64,000 bases of DNA from Marinospirillum perlucidum (lineage in GTDB: Bacteria > Pseudomonadota > Gammaproteobacteria > Pseudomonadales > Halomonadaceae): contig NZ_QFWJ01000003.1 in the NCBI RefSeq assembly GCF_003336805.1, positions 124,001 to 188,000 on the forward strand, given 5' to 3'. How positions within the stretch are numbered: position 1 is the stretch's first letter; each line of letters opens with the position of its first letter. Under the pieces are notes generated by a model. That model was given only the letters and a program-made list of their open reading frames with translations, was not told the DNA's origin and ran no database searches. Of the stretch, positions 34,600 through 43,662 are shown piece by piece. Position numbers and translations under genes: made by a program.

Positions 34600-36399
34600 T
34601 TAAAGGGTGAGCAGGGTGTCACCAACCTGTACGGCATCCCCTTCACGTACATCAACACTACCGACGGTACCGGCACTGCTGGCACGAATTTCGGTTTCCA
34701 TTTTCATCGCTTCCATGATGATGACGACCTGATTGGCTTCTACTGCATCACCGGGTTTGACCAGAATTTTGAAGATGTTACCAGCCAGAGGTGCGGTAAT
34801 GGCTTCGCCACTGCTGGCAGCAGGTGCTGCAGGGGCCGCTGGTGCCGGTGCGCTGCCGGTTGGGGTAACACTGGTGATGTCACCACCCTCGGCCACTTCG
34901 ACGACATAGCTGTTGCCATTGACCTTGACGGTGTAAACACCGGGTTCATCACCGGAAGCAGCCTTGGCTGGTGCAGTCGCTGCCTGGGCGGATTCCAGAG
35001 TGGGTACGGGTTCAAATGCTGAGGCATCACCACGGTTACGCAGGAATTTCAGGCCGATTTCCGGGAAGAGTGCATAAGTCAGGACGTCATCCAGTTTGTT
35101 TTCGCCCTTGGCCAGCTCAATACCTTCATCCTTGGCTTTGGCTTCCAGTTCTTTTTCCAGCTTGTCCATTTCGTCATCGATCAGGTCAGCAGGACGGCAG
35201 GTAATGGGTTCCTTGCCTTCCAGTACACGATCCTGCAGTTCCTTGTTGAGTTCGGAAGGTGCAGCACCGTATTCGCCCTTGAGGACTTTCTGAACTTCTT
35301 TACTGATAGACTTGTAACGCTCGCCCATAAGGACGTTCATGACCGCTTGGGTACCCACAATTTGCGAGGTAGGCGTGACCAGAGGGATGTAGCCCAGGTC
35401 TTCACGAACCTTGGGAATCTCGGCAAGTACATCATCCAGCTTGTCGCCGGCACCCTGTTCTTTCAGCTGGCTTTCCATGTTGGTCAGCATGCCGCCTGGA
35501 ACCTGGGCCACCAGAATGCGGGAATCAACGCCGCGCAGTGAACCTTCAAACTGAGCGTATTTCTTCCGCACTTCACGGAAGTAGGCAGCAATGTCTTCCA
35601 GCAGTTCGATATCCAGGCCGGTATCCCATTCGGTATCCTTGAAGATAGATACCACGGATTCGGTGGGGCTGTGACCATAGGTCTGGGACATCGAGGAGAT
35701 AGCCGTATCAACGTTGTCGATACCTGCTTCCACAGCCTTGACGATAGCAGAGGTGGACAGGCCGGTGGTGGCGTGACACTGCATATGAATGGGGATGCTG
35801 AGGCTTGCTTTCAGCTTGGAAACCAGTTCATAGGCTACATAGGGGTTAAGCAGACCGGCCATGTCTTTGATGGCCAGGGAGTCAGCGCCCATGTCTTCGA
35901 TTTTCTTGGCCAGATCCAGCCACATCTGCATGGTGTGAACCGGAGAGATCGTGTAGGAAATAGTACCCTGGGCATGCTTGCCTTGTTGCTTGACGGCTTT
36001 CAGGGCGGTTTCCAGATTGCGAGGATCGTTCATGGCGTCAAACACACGGAAGACATCAACACCGTTGGTGGCCGCGCGCTCGACAAATTTGTCGACCACA
36101 TCATCAGCATAGTGGCGGTAACCCAGCAGATTCTGACCACGCAGCAGCATCTGCTGAGGGGTGTTGGGCATGGCCTTTTTCAGTTCACGAATGCGATCCC
36201 AGGGGTCTTCACCCAGGTAACGGATACAGGAGTCAAAAGTCGCTCCGCCCCAGCTTTCCAGAGACCAGAAACCAACCTGGTCGAGTTTTTCTGCAATAGG
36301 CAGCATGTCGTCAATACGCATGCGGGTCGCCAGCAGGGATTGGTGGGCATCACGGAGAACGACATCGGTTATGCCGAGTTTTTTCTTGGGTGCATTCAT
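34600..36399 (-). CDS. oadA: Oxaloacetate decarboxylase alpha subunit (biotin-carrying carboxyltransferase)
   Basis: This 599-residue soluble subunit removes the carboxyl group of oxaloacetate onto biotin. It has the DRE-TIM carboxyltransferase barrel (about 1-290: [16 protein letters not shown], metal HxH in [11 protein letters not shown]), the conserved carboxylase domain (about 300-470), an Ala/Pro-rich linker (about 520-535) and a biotinyl domain with EAMKMETE, biotin on Lys566. The linker and domain order match OadA rather than pyruvate carboxylase B. It lies between oadG and oadB. Confidence 0.97.
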   Translation of the reverse strand: MNAPKKKLGITDVVLRDAHQSLLATRMRIDDMLPIAEKLDQVGFWSLESWGGATFDSCIRYLGEDPWDRIRELKKAMPNTPQQMLLRGQNLLGYRHYADDVVDKFVERAATNGVDVFRVFDAMNDPRNLETALKAVKQQGKHAQGTISYTISPVHTMQMWLDLAKKIEDMGADSLAIKDMAGLLNPYVAYELVSKLKASLSIPIHMQCHATTGLSTSAIVKAVEAGIDNVDTAISSMSQTYGHSPTESVVSIFKDTEWDTGLDIELLEDIAAYFREVRKKYAQFEGSLRGVDSRILVAQVPGGMLTNMESQLKEQGAGDKLDDVLAEIPKVREDLGYIPLVTPTSQIVGTQAVMNVLMGERYKSISKEVQKVLKGEYGAAPSELNKELQDRVLEGKEPITCRPADLIDDEMDKLEKELEAKAKDEGIELAKGENKLDDVLTYALFPEIGLKFLRNRGDASAFEPVPTLESAQAATAPAKAASGDEPGVYTVKVNGNSYVVEVAEGGDITSVTPTGSAPAPAAPAAPAASSGEAITAPLAGNIFKILVKPGDAVEANQVVIIMEAMKMETEIRASSAGTVGSVDVREGDAVQVGDTLLTL

Positions 36400-36451
36400 C
36401 GTTAATTACCTGTTTAGCAATTGAAAGCGGTCATGCCACGGGTGGTGGCGG

Positions 36452-36709
36452 TTAATTTTTATTTCGATGACGGTGCAGGTGAATAGCGGCAGAGATGGCC
36501 GCGATAACTTCAGAGTTCTGCTCTGTTGGCAAGGCTGCGGCCTTACCTGCTTTGGCTGGAGCAGGTTCTTCTGCTTCCGGAAAAAAGTGGTTGATTGACT
36601 TGGACATCAGGGTGGTGGCCACCACCAGCAGTGTCAGAAAGACAAAGACAAAACCCATCCCCAGAATCAGAAGGTTGAGGCCTTCCGTAATCAAATCAGG
36701 TTCTTGCAT
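36452..36709 (-). CDS. oadG: Oxaloacetate decarboxylase gamma subunit
   Basis: This 85-residue subunit has one transmembrane helix (about 10-35), an Ala/Pro/Lys linker and a C-terminal tail ending in HLHRHRNKN, the His-rich end that binds zinc in OadG proteins. It anchors the alpha subunit to the pump. GAGG precedes the ATG. As first gene of the operon it would be read from a promoter in the 291-base gap before dusC. Confidence 0.93.
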   Translation of the reverse strand: MQEPDLITEGLNLLILGMGFVFVFLTLLVVATTLMSKSINHFFPEAEEPAPAKAGKAAALPTEQNSEVIAAISAAIHLHRHRNKN

Positions 36710-36822
36710 TGCAGTTCCTCATTTTAGGTCTAAGCAAGCCGAAACTGGCTTAAGTTCGGCAAAATGCGAAGATTGCTGCCTGTTAAAAGTGTGATCTGTT
36801 TAACCTTGCACCAGTTTTATTT

Positions 36823-36837
36823 TTGTAGCAACTACAA
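36823..36837. promoter_or_regulatory. Perfect inverted repeat, candidate operator between oadG and dusC
   Basis: TTGTAG-caa-CTACAA is a perfect dyad of two 6-bp arms with a 3-nt spacer, lying about 115 bases upstream of oadG in the divergent gap. Its size and symmetry suit a dimeric repressor or activator. No regulator gene is next to it. The rest of the 36710-37000 gap holds no gene that I can support. Confidence 0.35.
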
Positions 36838-37000
36838 GAATCACTACCAACTTGACAAAATGTCTCAGGATTACAGATTAACGCTGGGAGTTTGCTGGCC
36901 CCTTCGGGCTTGGCGATAAAAAACGACTTGCCAGTCATCAGTTTTGGCAAGCTCTGAGGTAAAATGGCGGTTTCCCAGTAAATGCAGCTTTTTTTAACCA

Positions 37001-38014
37001 GTGAGCCAACGAGTGACTCCATCCCTGACTGAAATCAATCCCCAGGTCGCCCTGGCACCCATGGAAGGAGTGTTGGAAGCCACGGTTCGTGAGTTGATCA
37101 CGGCGCAAGGTGGCTGGGATTTTTGCGTGACCGAATTTGTCCGTGTCTCTCATGAGCGCCTGCCCCTCAAGGTTTTTCATCGCTGCTCACCGGAGCTGCG
37201 CCAGGGTGCGGTAACGCCTTCCGGTGTGCCTGTCCACCTGCAATTGTTGGGTAGTGATCCTGAATCCATGGCAATTAATGCCCGGGTGGCTGCCAAGGCG
37301 GGTGCCCAGGTGGTGGATCTTAATTTTGGTTGTCCTGCCAAGATCGTTAACCGTCATGGTGGGGGTGCCAGTCTTTTACGCAAACCCGAACAGGTGGGCG
37401 CCGTAACCCGGGCGGTGGTGGAAGCCTTGAAGCCCCTGCAGCTTCCGGTTACGGCCAAGATGCGCTTGGGGTTTGAAGATACTTCGCTGGCCGTGGAAAA
37501 CGCTCAGGCCATAGAAGCTGCCGGAGCCACCCAGTTGGTGATTCATGCCCGTACCAAGGTGCAGGGCTACAAGCCACCGGCCCATTGGGCCGAGATAGGC
37601 CGAATTGCACAGGCAGTTAGCCTGCCTTTATTCGCCAATGGTGATATCTGGACTCTGGAGGATTACCAGAAATGCTGCCAGGCTTCGGGTGTGAACCAGG
37701 TGATGCTGGGCAGAACTGCCATGGCGGACCCCTGGTTGGCGGCGCGAATCAAGGCTTATGCAGCCGGACAGGCGTTTGCGGAAACCCGCTTCAGTGATCT
37801 GCTGGGGTTGATGTTGACCTGGATGCAGTCAGGAGGCAGCCAGTATAGCGAAAGGGTCAGGGTCATGCGCATCAAACAGTGGCTGTTGATGCTGGTTCCG
37901 CGTTGGGGAGACCTGGCCCGCAAGGCTTTTGATCAGTGCAAACGTCTGGAGGAAGAAAGCCAGGTAATCGAGCTGCTGGAAGCTAAAGGCGGTGCTGCTT
38001 TAATGCCCAGCTGA
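37001..38014 (+). CDS. dusC: tRNA-dihydrouridine(16) synthase DusC
   Basis: This 337-residue FMN enzyme reduces uridine in tRNA. The Dus motifs are visible: LAPMEGVLEATVRELI, CVTEFVRVSHERLP, DLNFGCPAKIVNRHGGGASLL with the catalytic Cys, and VMLGRTAMADPWL. The APMEGV start and ITEFVRV-like block point to the DusC branch (U16) rather than DusA or DusB. It begins with GTG and no strong ribosome site is seen. Its end overlaps queG on the other strand by 32 bases. Confidence 0.93.
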   Translation: MSQRVTPSLTEINPQVALAPMEGVLEATVRELITAQGGWDFCVTEFVRVSHERLPLKVFHRCSPELRQGAVTPSGVPVHLQLLGSDPESMAINARVAAKAGAQVVDLNFGCPAKIVNRHGGGASLLRKPEQVGAVTRAVVEALKPLQLPVTAKMRLGFEDTSLAVENAQAIEAAGATQLVIHARTKVQGYKPPAHWAEIGRIAQAVSLPLFANGDIWTLEDYQKCCQASGVNQVMLGRTAMADPWLAARIKAYAAGQAFAETRFSDLLGLMLTWMQSGGSQYSERVRVMRIKQWLLMLVPRWGDLARKAFDQCKRLEEESQVIELLEAKGGAALMPS

Positions 38015-39086
38015 CATGTTCTCTGACCAGGGCTTCAGGATGGTCAGCCCTGGCTTGCAGGGCCTGGATTACCTCAGTGCTACCGGGGGCGTTGCCGAGA
38101 GCCACCGCCAGGTTGCGCAACCAGCTGATATAACCCGTACGCCGAATGGTCGAGCCCTCGGTATTTTTCAAAAAAGTAGTTTCATCCCAGGCAAAGAGAT
38201 CGACCAGATCGGCGCTGTCCAGCTGGTGGCGCGGATGAAAATCCTTTTCTGCGGTAGGCTTGGCAAAACGGTTCCAGGGGCAGACCAGTTGGCAATCATC
38301 ACAGCCAAAAATGCGATTGCCCATCAGGGGGCGCAGCTCTTCGGGGATGCTGCCCTTGAGTTCGATGGTCAGATAGCTGATGCAGCGGGTGGCATCCAGC
38401 ACTCCATCGGCGACAAAAGCATCCGTGGGGCAGGCGCTATGGCAGGCTGAACACTGGCCGCAGTGATCCCGGCCAAAGGCAGGATCAGGCGGTAAAGGCA
38501 AATTCAGGTAAAGCTCGCCCAGAAAAAACCAACTACCCGCCTTGGGGGTGATCAGCATGCAGTTCTTGCCAATCCAGCCCAGGCCGCCTTGCTGCGCCAG
38601 GGCTCTTTCCAGTACCGGGGCGGAATCGGTAAAAGCCCGGCTCTTGAGTTCAGGAAAAGCCTCGCGTAATTCCGGTAGTGCATCCAGTCGCTGGTTGAGA
38701 GCTTTGGCCAGCTGGGCCAAGCGCTTGCGCACCAGTTTGTGGTAGTCACGACCCACGGCATAGCGGCTGATGTAGGCTTTTTCAGGTTTGCCCAGGATTT
38801 TGACTGTTTCGGTTTCCGGGGGCAGGTAATCCATGCGTAGGGTCACCACGGCCAGGGTGCCGGGTTCCAGTTCGGCCGGATCACAGCGTTTATCCAGATG
38901 CCGGTGCATCCATTGCATTTCGCCTTCATAGCCAGCATCCAGCCATTTCTTGAGATAGGCCGGATGTTCGCCCAGATCGACGCTGCTGATACCTGTCGCC
39001 GCAAAACCATAATCCTTTGCCAGGTCTTTGATTTGCTGAGCCAGATCGGCAAGGCAGGCTTGTTGTTGTGAATCCAGTGGTATCAT
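37983..39086 (-). CDS. queG: Epoxyqueuosine reductase
   Basis: This 367-residue enzyme uses cobalamin and two 4Fe-4S clusters to make queuosine in tRNA. The cluster cysteines are in CGQCSACHSACPTDAF and GCDDCQLVCPWN. The N-terminal reductive-dehalogenase-like domain has YAVGRDYHKLVRKRL. The C-terminal HEAT-like tail is present (RTGYISWLRNLAVALGNAPG). In many relatives queG directly adjoins nnr, but here two genes lie between. The start ATG is 30 bases from the divergent dehydrogenase. Confidence 0.95.
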   Translation of the reverse strand: MIPLDSQQQACLADLAQQIKDLAKDYGFAATGISSVDLGEHPAYLKKWLDAGYEGEMQWMHRHLDKRCDPAELEPGTLAVVTLRMDYLPPETETVKILGKPEKAYISRYAVGRDYHKLVRKRLAQLAKALNQRLDALPELREAFPELKSRAFTDSAPVLERALAQQGGLGWIGKNCMLITPKAGSWFFLGELYLNLPLPPDPAFGRDHCGQCSACHSACPTDAFVADGVLDATRCISYLTIELKGSIPEELRPLMGNRIFGCDDCQLVCPWNRFAKPTAEKDFHPRHQLDSADLVDLFAWDETTFLKNTEGSTIRRTGYISWLRNLAVALGNAPGSTEVIQALQARADHPEALVREHVSWALKQHRL

Positions 39087-39116
39087 CAGGTTTTCAAATC
39101 AGTCGGGATGCCGGTT

Positions 39117-40121
39117 ATGCGAATTTGTTTTTTCAGTGCGCAGAAATATGATCAGCAGTTTTTTGACCAGGCCAACCAGCAGTATGGTTTTGAGCTTGTC
39201 TATCAGGAGGCCGCTCTGGATGCTTCCACGGCGCGTTTGGCCGAGGGTGCTGATGGTGTCTGTGTTTTTGTTAATGATACGCTGGATGCAGATTGTTTGC
39301 AGGCCCTTGAGCGTCTGGGCATTCGTTTTCTGGCGTTACGCTGTGCCGGTTTTAACCAGGTGGATCTGGAGGCGGCTCGATCCCTGGGATTGGCTGTGGT
39401 TCGAGTGCCTGCCTACTCCCCTGAAGCAGTAGCCGAGCATACCCTGGCTCTGATTCTTACGCTCAATCGCCAGACGCATCGAGCTTTTAACCGGGTGAGG
39501 GAAAACAATTTCCAACTCAACGGTCTGCTAGGGTTTAACCTGCACGGGCGCAAGGTGGGTCTGGTGGGCACCGGTCAGATCGGGTTGAGTGTCGCCCGCA
39601 TTCTCAAGGGCTTTGGCTGTGAGTTGCTGGCTCATGATCCCTTTGCCAATCAGGCGTTTCTGGCCCTGGGCGGCACTTATGTTTCTCTGGAAGAGCTCTA
39701 CGCCGAAAGCGATATTATAAGTCTGCATTGCCCCCTGACACCGGAAAACCATCACTTGATCGATCAGCAGGCGCTGGATCAGATGAAGCCGGGAGTCATG
39801 CTGGTTAATACCAGTCGTGGTGCCCTGATAGATACAGCCGCAGCAGTTCATGCCCTTAAATCCGGCCAATTGGGATACCTGGCGCTGGATGTCTATGAGC
39901 AGGAAGGGGATGTCTTTTTCCATGATCGCTCGGATGAAATTCTCTCCGACGACCTGCTCGCGCGGCTGATGACTTTCCCCAATGTTTTGGTGACCGGCCA
40001 CCAGGGCTTTTTTACCCGTGAAGCCCTGACCCAGATTGCCGAGATTACCCTGGCTAACCTGCAACAGCTGGATCAGGATCAGCCCTGTGATAATGAGCTG
40101 ACCCATAAACTCAGTGCCTGA
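39117..40121 (+). CDS. ldhA: D-lactate dehydrogenase (2-hydroxyacid dehydrogenase family)
   Basis: This roughly 334-residue NAD-dependent enzyme interconverts pyruvate and D-lactate. It has the dinucleotide motif GLVGTGQIGLSVARIL, the substrate Arg in VNTSRGALIDT, the Glu in YEQEGDVFF and the catalytic His in VTGHQGFFT. ALRCAGFNQVDLEAA and the YEQEGDVFF block are typical of fermentative LdhA. The start could be ATG 39117, which aligns with E. coli LdhA, or ATG 39108; neither has a good ribosome site. The gene ends eight bases from the convergent antiporter gene. Confidence 0.92.
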   Translation: MRICFFSAQKYDQQFFDQANQQYGFELVYQEAALDASTARLAEGADGVCVFVNDTLDADCLQALERLGIRFLALRCAGFNQVDLEAARSLGLAVVRVPAYSPEAVAEHTLALILTLNRQTHRAFNRVRENNFQLNGLLGFNLHGRKVGLVGTGQIGLSVARILKGFGCELLAHDPFANQAFLALGGTYVSLEELYAESDIISLHCPLTPENHHLIDQQALDQMKPGVMLVNTSRGALIDTAAAVHALKSGQLGYLALDVYEQEGDVFFHDRSDEILSDDLLARLMTFPNVLVTGHQGFFTREALTQIAEITLANLQQLDQDQPCDNELTHKLSA

Positions 40122-40128
40122 TTGTAGG

Positions 40129-41463
40129 CTAGAGAAGCATGGCCGCCAGCCAGCCAAAGGCAATCAGCGGCAGATTATAGTGTACGAAGGTGGGGACGAC
40201 GGAATCCCAGATGTGGTCATGCTGGCCATCGGCATTCAGGCCGGAGGTCGGACCCAGGGTGGAATCGGAAGCCGGGGAACCGGCATCCCCCAGAGCCGCA
40301 GCTGTGCCTACCAGGGCAATGGTTGCCAGGGGCGAGAAACCAAAGCTTAGCGCCAGGGGTACATAAAGAGCTGCAATAATGGGAATGGTGGAAAAGGAAG
40401 AGCCGATACCCAGCGTAATGAACAGGCCCACCAGCAGCATGATTAGTGCGGCCATGCCCTTGTTGTCACCAATAACCTCTACCGAGGTTTCCACCAGTTC
40501 AGGAATGGCACCGGTGGCCTGCATGACGCCAGCAAAGCCTGACGCCGTGATCATGATAAAGCCGACCAGGGCCATCATGCGCATGCCTTCGGTGAAAATA
40601 TCGTCCTGCTCGCGCCAGCGGAACACGCCGCTCAGGGATAAGAGAGCAAAACCGGCCAGACCGCCCAGGACCATGGAATTAAAACCCAGTTGAACCCCCA
40701 GGGCAGTCAGGATAGAGGCCAGAATGATCAGCCATTGCCAGGGTTTTAGTGGTGTTTCCCTGACTGGCTGCTGGTCACCAATGGGTAGGGAAGCATAGTG
40801 GCGTTTCTTGCGGTAGCTGAAAAATACCGCAACGATCAAGCCTAGCGCCATACCCAGAATCGGCAGCAGCATGGCCTGGGGGATGCGCTCTGCCGAGAAA
40901 ACAACGCCTTCAGCGGCCCCGGCAGTATTCAGGTTGGTCAAAAGGATGTCATTCAGGAAGATGGCGCCAAAACCGACGGGCAGAAGCATGTAGGGAGCAG
41001 TGATACCAAAGGTGATCACACAGGCTACGGCACGGCGATCCAGGTTAAGGCGATTCATTACAGCCAGTAGCGGGGGTACCAGGATGGGAATAAAGGCGAT
41101 ATGAACCGGAATCAGGTTCTGGGAACTGATCGCCATCAGCAGTAATGCCCCGAGAAGAAGGCTGCTCAGCCACTGGTTGCTGATTTTGGCCTGGTCATGC
41201 AGGCGCTGGAGAATAAAGCCTGCCAGGCGATCGGTAATTCCCGAACGAGCCAGGGCCACGGCAAAAGCACCCAGGGCAGCATAAGACAGGGCGATTCCGG
41301 CACCCTGGCCGAGGCCATCATTAAAGGCGGCGAGAATTTCTTCCAGGGGCATCCCGGCTAGAGGGCCGCCCACCAGGGCCGCAATAATCAGGGAGAAGAC
41401 CACGGAAACCCTTGCCAGACTCAGGGTGACCATGACTAAGATAGCAACAACGACTGCATTCAT
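40129..41463 (-). CDS. Na+/H+ antiporter (NhaC-like) / YuiF-family transporter
   Basis: This roughly 444-residue protein has 11-12 transmembrane helices and the NhaC/ion-transporter pattern, with GITAPYMLLPVGFGAIFLNDI, TLGIGSSFSTIPIIAALYVPLA and a C-terminal GTAAALGDAGSPASDSTLGP block. Bacillus YuiF, a putative amino acid transporter, shares this architecture, so Na+/H+ exchange and amino acid uptake are both possible. ATG 41463 was chosen; an upstream start (41541) would run across the divergent nnr start. nnr begins 77 bases away on the other strand. Confidence 0.85.
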   Translation of the reverse strand: MNAVVVAILVMVTLSLARVSVVFSLIIAALVGGPLAGMPLEEILAAFNDGLGQGAGIALSYAALGAFAVALARSGITDRLAGFILQRLHDQAKISNQWLSSLLLGALLLMAISSQNLIPVHIAFIPILVPPLLAVMNRLNLDRRAVACVITFGITAPYMLLPVGFGAIFLNDILLTNLNTAGAAEGVVFSAERIPQAMLLPILGMALGLIVAVFFSYRKKRHYASLPIGDQQPVRETPLKPWQWLIILASILTALGVQLGFNSMVLGGLAGFALLSLSGVFRWREQDDIFTEGMRMMALVGFIMITASGFAGVMQATGAIPELVETSVEVIGDNKGMAALIMLLVGLFITLGIGSSFSTIPIIAALYVPLALSFGFSPLATIALVGTAAALGDAGSPASDSTLGPTSGLNADGQHDHIWDSVVPTFVHYNLPLIAFGWLAAMLL

Positions 41464-41539
41464 GAGGTTTTGCCTCGACTGAAAAAAGCGCGCAAGGTTA
41501 GCAGAAAGATTTGACCTTGTCTTCACGGGAGAAAAAAGC

Positions 41540-43090
41540 ATGCTGATCGACCCTCGTCGCCAATCACCTGCTGATCCTTCGGCAGCCTGGCCACTCTACT
41601 CAGCGGCTTCGGCTGCTGCTATTGACCAGCAGGTGATAGCAGCAGGAACCCCAGGTTTTGAACTCATGCAAAGAGCGGCCAAGGCGGCTTGGCAACTCCT
41701 GCGTCAGCGTTGGCCAAAGGCAGAACGTATCAGTGTTTTTTGCGGTGGTGGCAACAACGGGGGCGATGGCCTCCTGCTGGCGCTGTTGGCCCAAGAGGCG
41801 GGTAAAACAGTGCGTCTCTGGATTACAGGTGATCCGAGTGCTTATATCGGTGAAGCTGCCGAGGCCTGGGCAGCTGTTCAGGCTGCAGGTCTGCAGCCGG
41901 AGGCTGGTGAGCCGGAGCTGCTGGATCAAGATGAAGTGCTGGTGGATGCCCTCTTGGGGATAGGTCTGCAGGGGGAGGTGCGTGGACGCATCAAGGAATG
42001 GATTGAGATTCTGAATGCTTCATCAACACCCATTCTTGCGCTGGATACCCCCTCGGGACTGCTGGTGGATGAGGGGGCCGTGGCCGGTTGTGCGGTAAAA
42101 GCTCAACTGACCCTGACCTTTATTGTTCTCAAGCCGGGTTTGTTTACCGGACAGGGACCAGCATTTGCTGGTCGGGTTTTCTGGGCGGATTTGAGTATTA
42201 CCCAGGAGCAGATCGAAGAGGAACCCCTGGCTTGGCTGCAGGCACGGGAAGAGGGACAGAAGCTGCTGAAGCCCCGCCAGGCCGATGGTCATAAGGTCAG
42301 TCACGGGCGCTTGTTGATTGTGGCTGGTCAGACTGGCATGGGAGGAGCTGCCCTATTGGCCGCTCAAGCTGCTTTACGAAGCGGGGCAGGGATGGTCAAA
42401 CTGCTGACTGCTGCGGATAATGTTATGCCGGTTCTTGTCAGCCAGCCGGAACTTCTGGTGGAAGCCTGGCAGCAGGACCCCGAGGCCCTGACAGAGCAGT
42501 TGGAAGAGAACTTTCGCTGGGCCGATGCCCTACTGATTGGTCCGGGTTTGGGACAGGGCGCAGTGGCTCAACACCTTTGGGAAACCAGTTGGCTATTTTC
42601 CGGTCCCTGTCTGGTCGATGCCGATGCCTTGAATCTTTGTGCAGCGGGGGTTAAACCTTCTGCTCAGCTGGCCACGGACAACTGGGTTATTACCCCGCAT
42701 CCTGGAGAGGCAGCCCGACTGCTGGGATGGTCGGGAGCAGAAATCCAAAAAAACCGCTTGCAGGCTGTCCGTTTGTTGGCCTTGCAGACCGGAGCTGTCA
42801 GTCTGCTCAAGGGGGCTGGCTCCTGTTGCCAGCGACCGGATGAAATAACTGGGGAAAGCTACTTGCCGCTTATCTGCCCTTTTGGCAATGCTGGCATGGG
42901 TGTGGCAGGCATGGGCGATCTGCTGAGTGGTTGTATCGCCGCGCTTCTGGCGCAGGGTTTGCATGCTTCCCAGGCAGCTGCACTGGGTATGCGGATTCAT
43001 GCCCAGGCGGGGGATAAGGCTGCTGGTGATCAGCCCCGTGGTTTGCTACCCAGCGATCTTCTACCCTTTTTGCGTGAGGGTGTGAACTGA
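41540..43090 (+). CDS. nnr: Bifunctional NAD(P)H-hydrate epimerase / dehydratase
   Basis: This 516-residue fusion repairs hydrated NAD(P)H. The N-terminal epimerase (about 20-225) has VFCGGGNNGGDGL, and the C-terminal ADP/ATP-dependent dehydratase (about 240-510) has VITPHPGEAARLLG and NAGMGVAGMGDLLSG, the ribokinase-like nucleotide motif. It begins the block nnr-tsaE-amiB-mutL-miaA-hfq-hflX-hflK-hflC. GGAG lies eight bases before the ATG. A longer N-terminus than usual (about 15 residues) precedes the epimerase. Confidence 0.96.
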   Translation: MLIDPRRQSPADPSAAWPLYSAASAAAIDQQVIAAGTPGFELMQRAAKAAWQLLRQRWPKAERISVFCGGGNNGGDGLLLALLAQEAGKTVRLWITGDPSAYIGEAAEAWAAVQAAGLQPEAGEPELLDQDEVLVDALLGIGLQGEVRGRIKEWIEILNASSTPILALDTPSGLLVDEGAVAGCAVKAQLTLTFIVLKPGLFTGQGPAFAGRVFWADLSITQEQIEEEPLAWLQAREEGQKLLKPRQADGHKVSHGRLLIVAGQTGMGGAALLAAQAALRSGAGMVKLLTAADNVMPVLVSQPELLVEAWQQDPEALTEQLEENFRWADALLIGPGLGQGAVAQHLWETSWLFSGPCLVDADALNLCAAGVKPSAQLATDNWVITPHPGEAARLLGWSGAEIQKNRLQAVRLLALQTGAVSLLKGAGSCCQRPDEITGESYLPLICPFGNAGMGVAGMGDLLSGCIAALLAQGLHASQAAALGMRIHAQAGDKAAGDQPRGLLPSDLLPFLREGVN

Positions 43091-43156
43091 TACGGGTTGC
43101 AGACTTATCTTTCTTTCAGTAAAAGTTTTATAATGCACGGTTTACAGGTGAACGCT

Positions 43157-43630
43157 ATGCAAGCCCGATTCTATCTTGCTGATGAAAATGAACAAATGGC
43201 TCTGGGAGCTCGCCTGGCCAAAGTGTTGGATCAGGGCGTCATCTTCCTGGAAGGTGATCTGGGGGCCGGAAAAACCACGTTTACCCGAGGGTTTATTCGC
43301 GCTCTGGGTCATCAGGGCGCAGTCAAGAGCCCGACCTACACCCTGGTGGAGCCCTATGTGCTGGATGACCAGAGTGTGTATCATTTTGATCTCTATCGCC
43401 TCAGCGACCCTGAAGAGCTGGAAATGATCGGTATCCGCGATTACTTTGAAGAAGGGGCTCTGTGCCTGATCGAATGGCCCGAAAAGGGGCAGGGCTTTCT
43501 GCCCGAAGCCGATCTTGTGGTTACCTTCGCCCTGGCCGAAGACGAGGGTCGGGAAGCCAGCATCGAGGCAGGAACAGCGGTCGGTGAGGCTGCCCTGCAA
43601 CTGCTCGGACCGGCGTCCAACCCTGCATAA
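43157..43630 (+). CDS. tsaE: tRNA threonylcarbamoyladenosine biosynthesis ATPase TsaE
   Basis: This 157-residue P-loop protein ([10 protein letters not shown]) works with TsaB and TsaD to make t6A37 in t[15 protein letters not shown] and YHFDLYRL match the family closely. ATG 43157 with AGGTGA upstream aligns with E. coli TsaE; an in-frame TTG at 43097 adds 20 residues with no homology and is rejected. It follows nnr and precedes amiB by 32 bases. Confidence 0.96.
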   Translation: MQARFYLADENEQMALGARLAKVLDQGVIFLEGDLGAGKTTFTRGFIRALGHQGAVKSPTYTLVEPYVLDDQSVYHFDLYRLSDPEELEMIGIRDYFEEGALCLIEWPEKGQGFLPEADLVVTFALAEDEGREASIEAGTAVGEAALQLLGPASNPA

Positions 43631-43662
43631 CATTTAATTGTCTCGTAACTGGTTCCTAGTGC

